A stretch of 64,000 nucleotides of DNA from the NCBI GenBank assembly GCA_022419385.1, contig JAJUBI010000001.1, positions 682,001-746,000 of the forward strand, given 5' to 3'. The notes under the pieces are model-generated. The model was not told the DNA's origin. It saw only the letters and a program-made list of their open reading frames with translations, and made no database searches. Positions 24,175 through 34,361 of the stretch are shown in pieces; position 1 is the first letter of the stretch; every line of letters starts with the position of its first letter. The translations under genes and the position numbers were made by a program. This DNA comes from Paraconiothyrium sp. Pb-2020. Lineage: Eukaryota > Ascomycota > Dothideomycetes > Pleosporales > Didymosphaeriaceae.

Positions 24175-24744
24175 AAGAGAATGGATGGTGGGTCAAAGAA
24201 TGTTGAGATCTTGCACGACTGAGGACAGGGGCAGCTATTGGCAAACATTGAAATCTAGCGAACACCCGAGGGAGTTTAACGCCCTTTCGTTCGCCCAGTC
24301 ACCAGGAACGACCAATGGCATTCCGGTCCCTATTAGCGAGGTCCATCGCGATGCAGCATGGAAGCTTTGGCGGATTTTGAACCACGGGACAAAACCTGCT
24401 ATCGAACGGCAGGCACTCAGGCTGTAGAAAGAGGTTCTGTGAATACCTATAAAATTAGGCCCGTGGCGAATATAAAATCCCCGTTCCACTCGGAAGCACA
24501 GCATGATCAGGTGACCTGCACTTTCACCGATGCGAGTAATTGTTGAAAAGACCTAGTCGCGTTGCCAGCGCGACCATAGCTCAATACCACCTCCATAAAA
24601 CCTCACCAGCAGTACTCCAGCTGTAACTTCTCCACTTCGAGCCCTTACCGGTCAACCCTGAACGTCCACGCTCGAATTACGACCCCACTCACGTTACAGA
24701 GGAGATACTCATCCAGATTACTCAGCACGCAACCGATTGCGAAG
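24175..24744. other. intergenic between DCAF4-like gene and orphan gene
   Basis: 570 bp between same-strand genes; promoter of the next gene expected in the right half. No gene recognised. Confidence 0.5.
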
Positions 24745-26148
24745 ATGGCTCCCAAGCGTGAACCGCAGCCCGCGCAGCTGGCTGCATTCATGAGCAAGCT
24801 GCCGAAAAAGGTCAAGAGCTCTATCCTCTCCGAAACCTTAGACGCCCACTTCAATGGTGCGAACGAGTTCAACACTGCTAAGGAGAAGCAGGAGCAGACC
24901 AAGGCGCTCATCTCTGCGGCGGAACAGGTTCAGAAGGAACCGGAGCCGAAACCAGAGAAGAAGCAGTCGAAGGCTGAGAAAATGGAAGACGAGCTCCGCA
25001 CCACAGGCTGCTACGCAACCATGAAGGATGGCTTGTGGTGGGTCTACTACCCGGACGGCGGACGCATGCCCCTCCAGCGGCTTTCTTGCAGCATCCGTAC
25101 GTGGATGTATCACGACAACCCTAAGTACGACGACGAGGGCAATATCATGCCAATCGCCGCAATCTACTACGATAGGCCGCGTTCTGCTTTCAAGACCGAA
25201 GAGGCGTACCGCAATCGATGGACGCCTCCTCGCCCACCTCCGCCTCCTGAGGTTGTGCGCTCTTTGCCAGAGGGCTATTGGCCGAACGCTGCTGACATTC
25301 GTTTCACGAGCGAGGACGATCGTAGGAAGATCTGGGGAGAGCCTCTGCAAGGCTATCCGGATATATACGTCAAGGCTAGGCAGGGCGAGGAGTCGGTACT
25401 CGTGTACAAGCACTTCCCACAACGTGCACTCGCGCGGCTGAGCACGTACGTCCATCGAGTATCCTATGGCCCATACAATATGCGCAAGAAGGACAGCAGT
25501 TACACGCGCTATCGGTCCATCACCTTCTCTGGCTGCCTTCCTGGTGGAATGAAGATGGCCCTCGAGTTTGTCCGTGACATGTATGTCGAAACCGTCGCCG
25601 GTCCTCCCCTCCACGGCTTAGGTGATCAACACTTTGGAGTGATGAGGCATCCCTTGAACATCGAGAACCTGCACGATGCGATGAACATCTATCATGCTGG
25701 CTGCATCCTCGGTATTGACCACTACTTGCTCCTTCTCCGTCAGCGCATCTGCGAGGACATTGTCCCCACAATGTATCAAGTTGATGGCAAGAACACTATT
25801 CAGTCCGGCCACTTCCTCTGGCTTGCAATCTCCATCTCTCTCATCCGTGAGGACGACATTTCGGGTACGCAAGATCACGGCAACGATCCCGTGTGGAAGT
25901 GTGTTGTCGTAAATGCACTGAAGCTGCGGACTGAGGGCAAGTTCCGCGATGCACGCCTTCAGGACGATATGAAGAAGGCTTTCCCGCAGCTGGAAGAGGC
26001 GATGGTCGCGTTCGAGAAAAAGGAGGAAAAGGTGAAGGCAGAGGCGGTCACGGCGGCGTTGGCGCGCTTGAACGTTTCTGAGAAGTCGAAGGGAACGACT
26101 TCCACAAAGCCTCGGGATAAGGTGCTTCGGTGGCTTGAGAAGTCATAG
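24745..26148 (+). CDS. hypothetical protein, 467 aa
   Basis: Single-exon gene; I do not recognise the family. Residues 1-90 are Lys/Glu-rich (helix SILSETLDAHFNGANEFNTA, then a charged EPEPKPEKKQSKAEK tract). A compact, aromatic-rich part follows from about 95 (GCYATMKDGLWWVYYPDGG, WMYHDNPKYDDEGNIMPIAAIYYDRP). Residues about 260-400 contain mostly helical segments around HDAMNIYHAGCILGIDHYLLLLRQRI. This arrangement (a 'column' word followed by a leader helix ending ICEDIV) vaguely resembles the second half of fungal BTB-type proteins, but the BTB core is not evident. The C-terminus is a charged helix. Strong coding look and a clean ATG support a real gene; a large antisense ORF over its 5' half is a shadow. 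Confidence 0.75.
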   Translation: MAPKREPQPAQLAAFMSKLPKKVKSSILSETLDAHFNGANEFNTAKEKQEQTKALISAAEQVQKEPEPKPEKKQSKAEKMEDELRTTGCYATMKDGLWWVYYPDGGRMPLQRLSCSIRTWMYHDNPKYDDEGNIMPIAAIYYDRPRSAFKTEEAYRNRWTPPRPPPPPEVVRSLPEGYWPNAADIRFTSEDDRRKIWGEPLQGYPDIYVKARQGEESVLVYKHFPQRALARLSTYVHRVSYGPYNMRKKDSSYTRYRSITFSGCLPGGMKMALEFVRDMYVETVAGPPLHGLGDQHFGVMRHPLNIENLHDAMNIYHAGCILGIDHYLLLLRQRICEDIVPTMYQVDGKNTIQSGHFLWLAISISLIREDDISGTQDHGNDPVWKCVVVNALKLRTEGKFRDARLQDDMKKAFPQLEEAMVAFEKKEEKVKAEAVTAALARLNVSEKSKGTTSTKPRDKVLRWLEKS

Positions 26149-27030
26149 TGGACACACTATGGCGTGTGAAGACCGTGCGTGAACGTAAGGAGTTGTGCAC
26201 CATAGCCTAATACTTGGCTTCTTGATGATGGCCGTAGCGGAAAGATGATCACGGCATGGGCTGCATGAGTATGGCGTTTATGTTCGGAATTGGCAAAGAA
26301 CGGCGTGCATGAGTCATGGGAGCTCCGTTAGAACACTAGACACGAAATCATCTATTTCGATCTTTTGACCTTCCATGTATTACGCGTCAATGCAATGTAT
26401 TGATGCCTTTCGGTTGCCGTATATATACAGTTATCAGACCAAGTCACAGTTGGCGTAAAATCAAGCACCTGTGGATTCATCCTTTGGTTTCAGGCGAGCG
26501 TTCTCTTTCACGGAGATCGAAATCATTGATTAGAAGTACCGATTGATGTATTTCAGAACCGTGCCCAATTTCACTGCTTGCGGAGATCGTGGAGCTAAGT
26601 ACCGTGTTGTTGTCTAGTTTTGATATGAGGATCGGCCAGGCGACTATCTGCTTCTGTTCACAGAGAGGTTGTCGATGCTCTTGGGCCTGCGGGGAGTGTA
26701 CAGTTCGACGGTGGTCTAGCTAACCAGAGCGGCGTCCAGACATGGAGGGACCTCTATGGTAGACTATCACTAGCCTGACTTGGCTGATGTGGGAAGTTTA
26801 AATGCACACCTGCAATTCTCAACTATCGATACGAATCACCTGGGAAGCGCGGGTTTAAAAAGTGACTGGTCAAGCTATAAGGGTGTGGCTACAATTTTGC
26901 GTTTGTCACGGCTACCTGTAACCTTTTAAATGAGGTTCCTTCCGATCACCCACTTCTGGAACTCGCGCCCAGTTAACCACCGTCGCCAAACCGCAGGCTG
27001 CCTGCTATCAAATTATTGATATCATACACC
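26149..27030. other. intergenic, 882 bp
   Basis: No gene recognised. It should hold the terminator of the 467-aa gene and the promoter of the GDSL hydrolase. TATATATA-like sequence lies near 26420. Confidence 0.5.
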
Positions 27031-28277
27031 ATGTGGCTAGCGTTATACACGTACACCGTTGCGATCCCGCTTCTTCTTGCTCCAGCACGCGCGAAGCCGT
27101 TCCGAGACACTCACCAAATGAGCAGCGACGACCCAATCGTTCCCGATCATCCGGACTTCCCCTTGCGCATTCTACCGCTTGGTGCGTCAATTACCTGGGG
27201 ACAGGCCTCGTCGCAGGGTAATGGCTACCGTGAATATCTGCGCGAGCTGCTTGAGCAGCATAGTACAGTTGTGGACATGGTGGGCAATGTGCATTCTGGG
27301 GAGATGTCGGATAATGTAAGCTTCTGTACTTCTAAATCCACGCTGGCATGCGCAACGCGCTGATCTGATCAGGAAAACGAAGGCCATCCAGGGGCGCGCG
27401 TGGATGGAGTTGCCATGTTCGCTGAGCTCGACATACCTCTGCGGCCAAATCTGATACTGATCAAGTAAGGCTTTCCACTCTCCCCATGGACATGAACTAA
27501 CCTTGAGATAGCGCCGGTACCAACGATGTCATCCATGAGGATCCAGACCATCCCATCAGCAAGATAGGCGAGCGTATGGACAAGTTGATCGACCACCTCT
27601 TTGTCAAGATCCCGGGCGTCACCATCATCCTTTCTACCCTCATTCTCAACACTCACGAGGGTGCAGATGAGCGCATTCAGGAAATTGTCAACCCTCAATA
27701 CGAAGCTTTGGTATGGCGCAAGCAGGAGGAAGGGGCGCGAATCGGGCTCGCCGACCTGCATCCAGTCGTCAAAGCAGAGGAACTAGTAGATGGGACGCAT
27801 CCCAATGACGAAGGGTACAAGAAGATAGCGGAAGCATGGCTTACAGCAATAGCTGAGGCTGGCCGCTATGGACTGCTCGTGGAGCCTCAGGATCCGGACG
27901 ATCCCAACATCAACAGGCCACCGAAAATATCACCTGAGACACATAGTGCCGTGGCGTCATTTGCAGCCTCCGTATTGCCTCATAGTACCCACAAAGCGGC
28001 TCTCAAGACCAATTCAAAGTCATATAGTGTCCACCAGACGACATACAGCACCACTTCCACAGCATTAGAAGCCGCCAGGCCCACAACCGAGTCCTTCCAC
28101 GCTTCTAAGGTACCTTGCACCCTACCTGATGGTCAAGGTTCTGTTGGTCTCGGGTCACAACTTGGATGTTACATGGCCAAGGCGCCCGCGAACATCAGCC
28201 AAATCCTGCCCTCTGCAATTCCAAAGAGCAATGCTGCTCGTTCCAATAAGCCTTTTTGGTGCAGCTGGTGGCTCTAA
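27031..28277 (+). CDS. secreted SGNH/GDSL hydrolase
   Basis: Three exons by phase: ATG at 27031, donors GTAAGC near 27316 and GTAAGG near 27467, last exon reaching 28277. The N-terminus MWLALYTYTVAIPLLLAPARA is a signal peptide. SGNH blocks: I as LRILPLGASITWG (nucleophile Ser within GASIT, the GDSL equivalent), III as the Asn in GTND (NAGTNDVIHE), and V as VDGTHPNDEGYKKIAEAW with catalytic Asp and His (DGTHPND). The middle carries ARVDGVAMFAELDIPLRPNLILI. After the catalytic domain there is a Ser/Thr-rich region of about 120 residues and a short tail with several Cys. Such esterases act outside the cell on acylated polysaccharides or lipids; the substrate is unknown. Confidence 0.87.
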
Positions 28278-28628
28278 GATTGTAGGAGCGTCTCCCGAAT
28301 AGTTAGGATCCATCCAGCATGGGAGCCATGTGTCCATCTTCTCCTGATATTTGTTACAAAGCCTGATGGCCTCCGTAGCATGTGGAAGAATAGAGTTCAT
28401 GAATAGTAATGATAATGTAAAGTTGGTGTTAGATAGCCGCCATTGCCGAGTTCGCGCTTGTATTGCGATTTTGACTGTCCAGAAGGGCGGCCTCATTAGG
28501 ATGCACGCCGCCAACACGGCGGAACCAAGCGGATAGTTTCCAAAGTGGTCCACCTCACTACGTACGAAGTCCGGCTTTTGGAGGCCCGTCAAGCCAAGGA
28601 GTCATTTGACGCTAATCGTAGATGCCGC
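28278..28628. other. intergenic between convergent GDSL and DUF202 genes
   Basis: 351 bp receiving both 3' ends. Nothing else was recognised. Confidence 0.5.
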
Positions 28629-29060
28629 TCACGCACTCGGCGTGTCAACCTTCTTTCTTCTCTTCTTCGCATCTTCATTTTCCAACACAAGCAACGTGCC
28701 CGCAACGGCAATCCCAATACTCATCGTAGCCATCATCGTGATGCCCGCTACATTTGGCTTAAATACGCCTTTTTCTAATTGTTTCATCACCCCGAAGTAC
28801 CTCGCGGTCCCATGAGCCACGCACAAGCTCCCGCTGCCGACCAGAACTCCTGCCGCCAATTTCGTTCTGCTATCCTCCAGATGGAACAGAGTCGGTGAGA
28901 TGGCCGCGAACGCTTCGACCTTTTCCAAAGCAACCCCCAAGGCTATGAACCCAAGACCGGTACGAGTCCAAGCCAGGAAAGTGCGCTCGCTCGCGAGCAG
29001 GTCGCGCGCAATTGAGCCAGTGTTCTTGAGCTCCGGCGAGGAGAAGAGGCGGCGGAACAT
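28629..29060 (-). CDS. DUF202 (YidH-like) membrane protein
   Basis: Single-exon gene of 143 aa on the minus strand. DUF202 is a small three-span membrane domain found in bacteria (YidH) and fungi; its function is unknown. Visible signature: NTGSIARDLLASERTFLAWTRTGLGFIALGVAL (the SxRTFLAWxRTxL family hallmark). Hydrophobic segments follow around residues 78-95 (LAAGVLVGSGSLCVAHGTA) and 115-133 (MMATMSIGIAVAGTLLVL). The C-terminus is basic (KKRRKK). The first ATG of the frame, at 29060, gives MFRRLFSSPELK. The upstream TTG codons are not used as starts in this view. Confidence 0.9.
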   Translation of the reverse strand: MFRRLFSSPELKNTGSIARDLLASERTFLAWTRTGLGFIALGVALEKVEAFAAISPTLFHLEDSRTKLAAGVLVGSGSLCVAHGTARYFGVMKQLEKGVFKPNVAGITMMATMSIGIAVAGTLLVLENEDAKKRRKKVDTPSA

Positions 29061-29450
29061 TTTCGCGACTTCTCGCAATGCGAACAGGAGCTAGCGTATG
29101 GGGCTGGAATGGAGGTATGATGGTGCCGATGCTGTGGGATGGAAGGACGAAATAAGGACGTTCTGGAATCGGCCCGATGGCTTCACGGTGGGTCCGTGCG
29201 ACTATAAGTATCGCGTCGGCGCCCAACCGAACCAGTGTTTTATACAATTCGGGCCAGGGGCGTAAGGAAGCTCGCATTGAGGCTCGATGATGATGCTGTG
29301 CAACCGAAGGACACTTTCCAATAGTTTCACCGTGGACCCGCGCGCGTATAACTATCGCGTCGCGACTCCGAATGCATTCGTGAATGCAAACCTAACACCG
29401 CCTGAATAGAATTGCGCAACTATATGCAGCTTACGTTGCCACATTTTGCG
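29061..29450. promoter_or_regulatory. shared divergent promoter with imperfect duplication
   Basis: 390 bp between the DUF202 gene (minus) and the gene starting at 29451 (plus). It contains two similar copies of a segment (about 29118-29219 and 29286-29363), described separately. Confidence 0.5.
29182..29363. repeat. imperfect direct repeat, two 38-bp cores
   Basis: The 38-bp core 29182-29219 (TTCACGGTGGGTCC..., TATAAGTATCGCGTCG) recurs at 29326-29363 (TTCACCGTGGACCC..., TATAACTATCGCGTCG) with about 30 of 38 positions identical. Flanking GATGCTGTG and GAAGGAC words upstream of both cores suggest a larger, diverged duplication. Confidence 0.7.
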
Positions 29451-30767
29451 ATGGTTGTCCGACTTCTAATCCCCGCAGGTATCGTGACCGAGAGAATATA
29501 GTATGTAAATAACCAAGCTCCTAACACAGCATCAGGAGAGGGCCGTCCAAATTGGGAGATACCCGAACCTATTGCCTTAGCTGGCTTCTATGCATCACTG
29601 GGCGCTTTTCTCTCCGGTCTCGCATTACGATTGGTACGCCGCCCTCCTCCGCGAGCGTTCGCCTCTCGACTGGGCGTTTGGTCAATCCTACTTGGCGGCA
29701 CATATGCGACGGTTGAACAGCGTCTAACGCGTCGAATCTTCGATCAGGAAGGTGTGCTGATGTTACCTTTCAAATTATGGGAACGAAGCAATGGACTCAC
29801 AGCAGATGATGGCGCCGTTCCGGGTGGAATCATCATGCTTGCCGGCTCCATGAAATCCTCCGCTTTCCGTACTGGCAGGCTTCCGACCTGGCAAAAGTAC
29901 ATCAGTTACGCGGGCCTCACATCCGTGGGCGCTGTCACTGGGGGGAACGGCCGTAGAACATTATTATTTGCACCTCAAGCGCTCCCGCAGCCTCAAAACA
30001 CAAAACGACGAGCTCTATATAAGACAAGCACAGATTGCAGTTTCTCTCGGCTTGTAGACAACAATAAGCTCTTGGCACCCTCGTTAGGCGCATGGTCGCT
30101 GGTACACATCGGCCTAGGGTCCTTTGTATACCGCTGTGAGGTTGTAGCCCTTAGTCCGTTTCCAACTGTGAGCCCTGTGAGCTGGTTACCGCAAGCATTC
30201 TATAGCCAAATACACCATCCAAGTGGGAACCCCGCCACCGCCCCTCAGATAGATTGGACATTGGCAGCACGATCAAGCCCCCAATCATCGGACAGCGCTG
30301 TTGACAAAATGACTCGGGAAGCTGAGTTCGTCGCATCTGAGATCGATCGGAGACATCAGAGTCTCCTGATGTTGTGCAAACCGGAGACTGACAACGCTCC
30401 CAAAAGCCACAAGCAACACGTGAGGCTCAGTAAGTTGCAGGTTGTGACTTTAGTGCGCCTACAAAGAGGCCTTTTGGAAAACATAGAGAAAGAGAAATTA
30501 CGTCACAGCGAAAGCTTAGATGTGGGCGCCTTCTTGTCTTCTCTCGATGTCAAAGCGGCACGTAACCGGAACCACGATCCACGGGCAAGTGTCAGCTGGC
30601 TATATGGATTCTTGAAGCAAGTCCGTCAATCCATTGAGTCATGCAACGTGCAAAGGACCAGAGCCTCTCTGGAAGAATTGCAAGAGCTGAAGACAAGCCT
30701 TGAGGGCTTGATTGAGGACTTCGAAAAGCAATCATATGCTGCAAAATCATACCAAACCGGCGAGTGA
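29451..30767 (+). CDS. hypothetical membrane-associated protein (possible frameshift)
   Basis: Family not recognised. Two exons are visible: 29451-29478 (MVVRLLIPA) and 29530 onward, joined by a 51-nt intron ending CTAACACAG. The product starts with a hydrophobic segment (EPIALAGFYASLGAFLSGLALRL) and a second (WSILLGGTYATVEQ). Downstream of a run of six G (29940-29945) the uninterrupted frame becomes unprotein-like. The +1 frame continues sensibly (GGTAVEHYYLHLKRSRSLKTQNDELYIRQAQIAVSL). The last third (about 30300-30767, charged helices: REAEFVASEIDRRHQSLLML, VRLQRGLLENIEKEKLRHS) again looks coding in the first frame. So either one base is extra or an unrecognised intron exists. Gene real; internal model uncertain. 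Confidence 0.55.
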
Positions 30768-31054
30768 TAAGCATATCAAGAACCATAAGATTATGCCTCC
30801 TGCATTCAATTGAAGGGAAAACCTCCTGCGTGTAAATTGAAGCGAAAATCTCCTTCTGTCACGATGGTATCATCAGACCCAACATCAATAACGATTACTC
30901 GTTCATCCTAAAAATTGACCCTTCCCCATTGAACAGAACATGTGAAAGGTACACTCAATTTTGTCTACCTAGGGACCAACTATCAGTACTTTTATCTCCA
31001 GACACTACCAAATCTCAATATACGTATCACTTACTACGTTCCCTTCCACCCCAT

Positions 31055-31850
31055 CTACTCCACCACCGCCAACACAAACCCATTCATGATCGGATCCGGC
31101 ATCACAGGCCTCATATTCGCCACAATCGGCACAAAGCTCGCCGTAACTCTCTTGTCCTCCCCAATCTTTTCGATGACGCTCCTCTTCTCCACCACCTCTC
31201 CCTCTCCCTCAGCCGCAAACCCCACCTCCCCGTTCTTAATCATCGTCGGCACAACATCGTCCAGAAAAACGCCCCCGCCGGACCTCGTCAGCTTAACCGC
31301 CCAGTCAAAGTGCTCCCACTGGTCGTCGAAGTCCGCGTCGATGAAGACGAGGTCGAATTTTCGGCCTTCGGCCGCGAGTCTGGGGAGGACGTCGAGCGCG
31401 GCGCCGAGGAGGATGTCGACGGGGAGGCCAGCAACGTTTTCGAGGGCGACGTCCCGGTGCGTAGGCGAGATTTCGATGGATGTTACCTTTGCGCCGGCTT
31501 GGGCGAAGATGATGGAGGAGTAGCCGCCTGTGGTTGGTAAGTGGACCACTTCTTCCACTCTGTTTTCCGGACGGAGTGGATTGCGTACCAAGCGTTCCAA
31601 TTTCCAACACTTCCTTTGCCCCCACGAGTTTCGTCAAGACGGAGAGATGCTGTGCGGCCATGGGAAGCACGTTGATCGGCGGCAAGCCTTTGGCTAGGGA
31701 GTTCTTGAATGCATGATCCAGGCTCTCGTTTGGTCGGATGAACGCAGCTTGCGCTTTCTGGTCAAAGACAGGCTGGAGACGGAAGTTCTCGTAGTTGAAA
31801 ATGGCTTTGAGCTCGGGCGTCTGGGAAATCTTTTGAATGAATTCGGCCAT
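31055..31850 (-). CDS. class I SAM-dependent O-methyltransferase
   Basis: Two exons: 31589-31850 and 31055-31527, 61-nt intron (GTACGC...CCACAG), about 244 aa. This is the cation-dependent catechol/caffeoyl-CoA O-methyltransferase family (Pfam Methyltransf_3). Motif I is rebuilt across the intron as EVLEIGTLGGYSS. The adenosine-binding acid lies in AKVTSIEISPTHRDVA. The metal-binding aspartates are in FDLVFIDADFDDQWEHFDWA, and SGGGVFLDDVV is the following strand. No signal peptide. Substrates of fungal members are catechols and related small phenolics; which one here cannot be told, and no pathway genes are adjacent. Start at the ATG 31850. Confidence 0.9.
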
Positions 31851-32334
31851 GTTGGTGCTGTAAGAAAGTCAAGGCTTCACTGGCGGCGTAGAACAGAAAC
31901 AGGATGTGAGACTGCTGAGTGATACTTTTTTTTTTGAGAGGGTAGAGCAGTGACTTGATCCTGAGGGCAGTAGTCATACCTATCGGCACATGTATAAATA
32001 CTGTCGTGGTTTTCGGGGGACGGACTTTCCACGGAGTAGCTAGTCGGCCATAATCGGTCGTATTCGAATTCACCGAGTGAGTCCCAAGAAGGTTCGCAAT
32101 GTATGCTGCCTAGTGTACGCTAAAGGATAGTGTTAGCGAACATCCATGTAGAGACCTCAGTTTCGTGGGTGGCTATGCTTGTGTGATAGGATTCGGGTTA
32201 GGATGGGGGTGAAACAACGACGCATTTGACAACCATTACATTAGTATCGACTAAAACTCGAGAGAGAATCCTACAATATAGCAAGAGGAATAAAGCTCAT
32301 CCCATGCCAATCACGCCACGGCTCCCCACAATAA
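31851..32334. other. intergenic upstream of O-methyltransferase
   Basis: 484 bp. Contains the methyltransferase promoter, with a T10 run at about 31926-31936, and the 3' end of the But2-domain gene. No gene recognised. Confidence 0.5.
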
Positions 32335-34361
32335 TCAAACTGTCTCCATGAACAGACCCAGGGCCGGCGACGTCAACTGAAAGAAGCTCATATCCAACCC
32401 GTTCAGTGAGTCAGCCTTGTAACTAACTTGCTGTCCCGCCTGGCATGGCGTACTCGCAATCGTGTACTTGTTGCCTGGTTGTAGCGCCGGCACAGCACCC
32501 ACAACCGTTCCACCGGTAATTGAATTCGCACTCGTCATGGCAGTTGCTGACTTGTCGAGGCGAGAGATCAATATGCCGCCAGGTGAATTGATCTGCATCG
32601 GCGAAATGTAAGTAGGATCGAAGGTAGGCGGGAGAGCGAAGACGAGATTGCATGTTTTGGCAGACGAAGGTGGCACATCAAAAAGGAAAAGAGTCGAGCG
32701 CGTGGACGAAATTTGAGCAGTGTTTGAGTTCCCAATGACTTTATTTGGATCAGATGAGTCGATGGGCACGATTAGATTAGGTGCTACGAATGGAGACCTA
32801 AGGCCTCTGGGTTGATCTAGCTGTGGGAATCCGGGAAACGTGGATCCAGCTGTAGATGCTGGACCGTTCACAGTTGCACTGTTTGCGACCGACGAAGGTC
32901 TCGGCGTCGGCCAAACGAATACACTACTCATGGGTCGGGTATTTACTAGAACTTATTAGCAGTGTTCCGATAGACGTATAAACGTTCCTACACGTGGAGG
33001 ATATCGTATTGGTAGCACTCGTTTGGCTGCTCGAAGCAGTGATAGTCGTGCGTCTACTCGTGCTCAAAGTGCTTCCACTGGTCGGTATCGCCGTGCTACT
33101 GATGCTGCTGCTGCTGCTGCTCGAGGTAGATGTCTCATTGGAGGACTTCACATACCGTTAGCCCGTGCAATCCAATTGTAGGGTGCAACAGGCTGTAGAG
33201 TGTGTGATGACAGTGCCAATGGACGTTCCTCGGATGAAGCTGCAGAGAACAATGCGCGGACAACCCGAGATGTGACAAACCCATTGTACATGAGAAGCAA
33301 GAATAGGGGAGATAACATCGACGAGAGAAGGAGGGGAAGTGTATAGCTTACTTTGGGGCAAGACAGGTCAAACAGAGGGTTGACCGCCTTGAGGTCGCCT
33401 CCCGGCTTGATACCGAAGCTGGGGCTGGGGGTGGAGTACTGGATGTCCTGGAGGGTGTAGTAGAAGAGGTTGACGTTGCTCTTCATCAAAGAGCAGCTGA
33501 CGTCCTCCCAGTAGATGCGGGCATTGGCGGCGCTGGCAACAGCCTGGTTCTGCTTAGGTCCAGATACCGGCCAACCGGTCTCGGTGACCCATACGGGCTT
33601 TCCCTTGCCAGCGGCAACAGTTTGCTTGTAAGCATCGTAAAAGGTTGCGTTAGCGTTGCCAATGCTGTTCGCGTGCTGGGTCTCCCAGTAGGGATAGGCA
33701 TCGACTCCGAGGAAGTCAAGAGCACTGACAACGGCGCTGTTACCTATGCAAGGTTAGATCTTGAATGTGATTCGAACAATCATAGACACATACTGGCATT
33801 AACGTAAGCAGTCCATGTGTCAACGTGTCCAATAGGCTTGCTAGCCAAACCGGTACCCTTAATCGCGGTGCGGACCTGGCTGATATACTTGACCAACTGT
33901 GCGGGTTGGACACCGGGGTTCGTCTCGCCGTTAGCGATGGCTGTAGGCGTAATACGGTACAAGTCCTCGCTGCCAACGGAGATGCCCACGACTAGGTTGG
34001 TAAACTTAGTACCATATGTGCTGATGGCAGCCTTGAGGGCGGTAATCTCATTGTCGACGATGGTTTGACCGGCCGAGGTCCAGATGCCAAGCAGAAGGTA
34101 AGTGTTGGTGTCGATAGCAGCCTTGATCGCCGTGATAACATCCTTAGTGGTACCGTGCTGGATCATGGTGTACAAGCGAGCGCTGGTGAACTGGCTGTTG
34201 GTGTTGGGAAGGGCTTTGGCGGCCTCGAACTCGTACTTGAAGTCATTGTAGCCCTTGGCCTGGTTGTTTCCGAAGAAGGCGCCGTAGTTGAAGCCCTTGT
34301 ACGCCGCTTCGGCGCCTGACAGCAAAGCTGCAGCAGCAAAGAGGCTCGACGAGAAACGCAT
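32335..34361 (-). CDS. secreted GH17 beta-1,3-glucanase, apparently continuing into a Ser/Thr linker and But2 domain
   Basis: Exons 1-2 are firm: 33794-34361 and 33352-33743 (50-nt intron). MRFSSSLFAAAALLSGAEA is a signal peptide. The GH17 barrel follows: AYKGFNYGAFFG, GISVGSEDLYR (acid/base Glu) and VWVTETGWPVSG (nucleophile Glu), closing at NPLFDLSCPK. GH17 enzymes cut cell-wall beta-1,3-glucan. After CPK a GTAAGC donor can join, in phase, to a Ser-rich exon at 33145 (branch GCTAAC, acceptor GTGAAG), encoding a poly-Ser tract. That exon can splice at 32992 into 32945-32335, which encodes a But2 C-terminal domain (PSSAKTCNLVFALPPTFDP, PGGILISRLDKS). The fused protein would be about 574 aa. 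Alternatively the glucanase ends after the Ser-rich exon (stop near 32924) and the But2 part is a separate gene. The first half is certain, the fusion inferred. Confidence 0.7.

Noticed and set aside
24838..25614. 258-codon antisense ORF
   Set aside because: Shadow of the clearly coding plus-strand orphan gene.
33148..33351. Signal-peptide-like start (MLSPLFLLLMYNG) as N-terminus of a separate But2 gene
   Set aside because: It lies inside the probable intron after the GH17 exon, and I found no in-phase join from it to the Ser-rich exon; a direct skip to the But2 exon remains possible but less natural.
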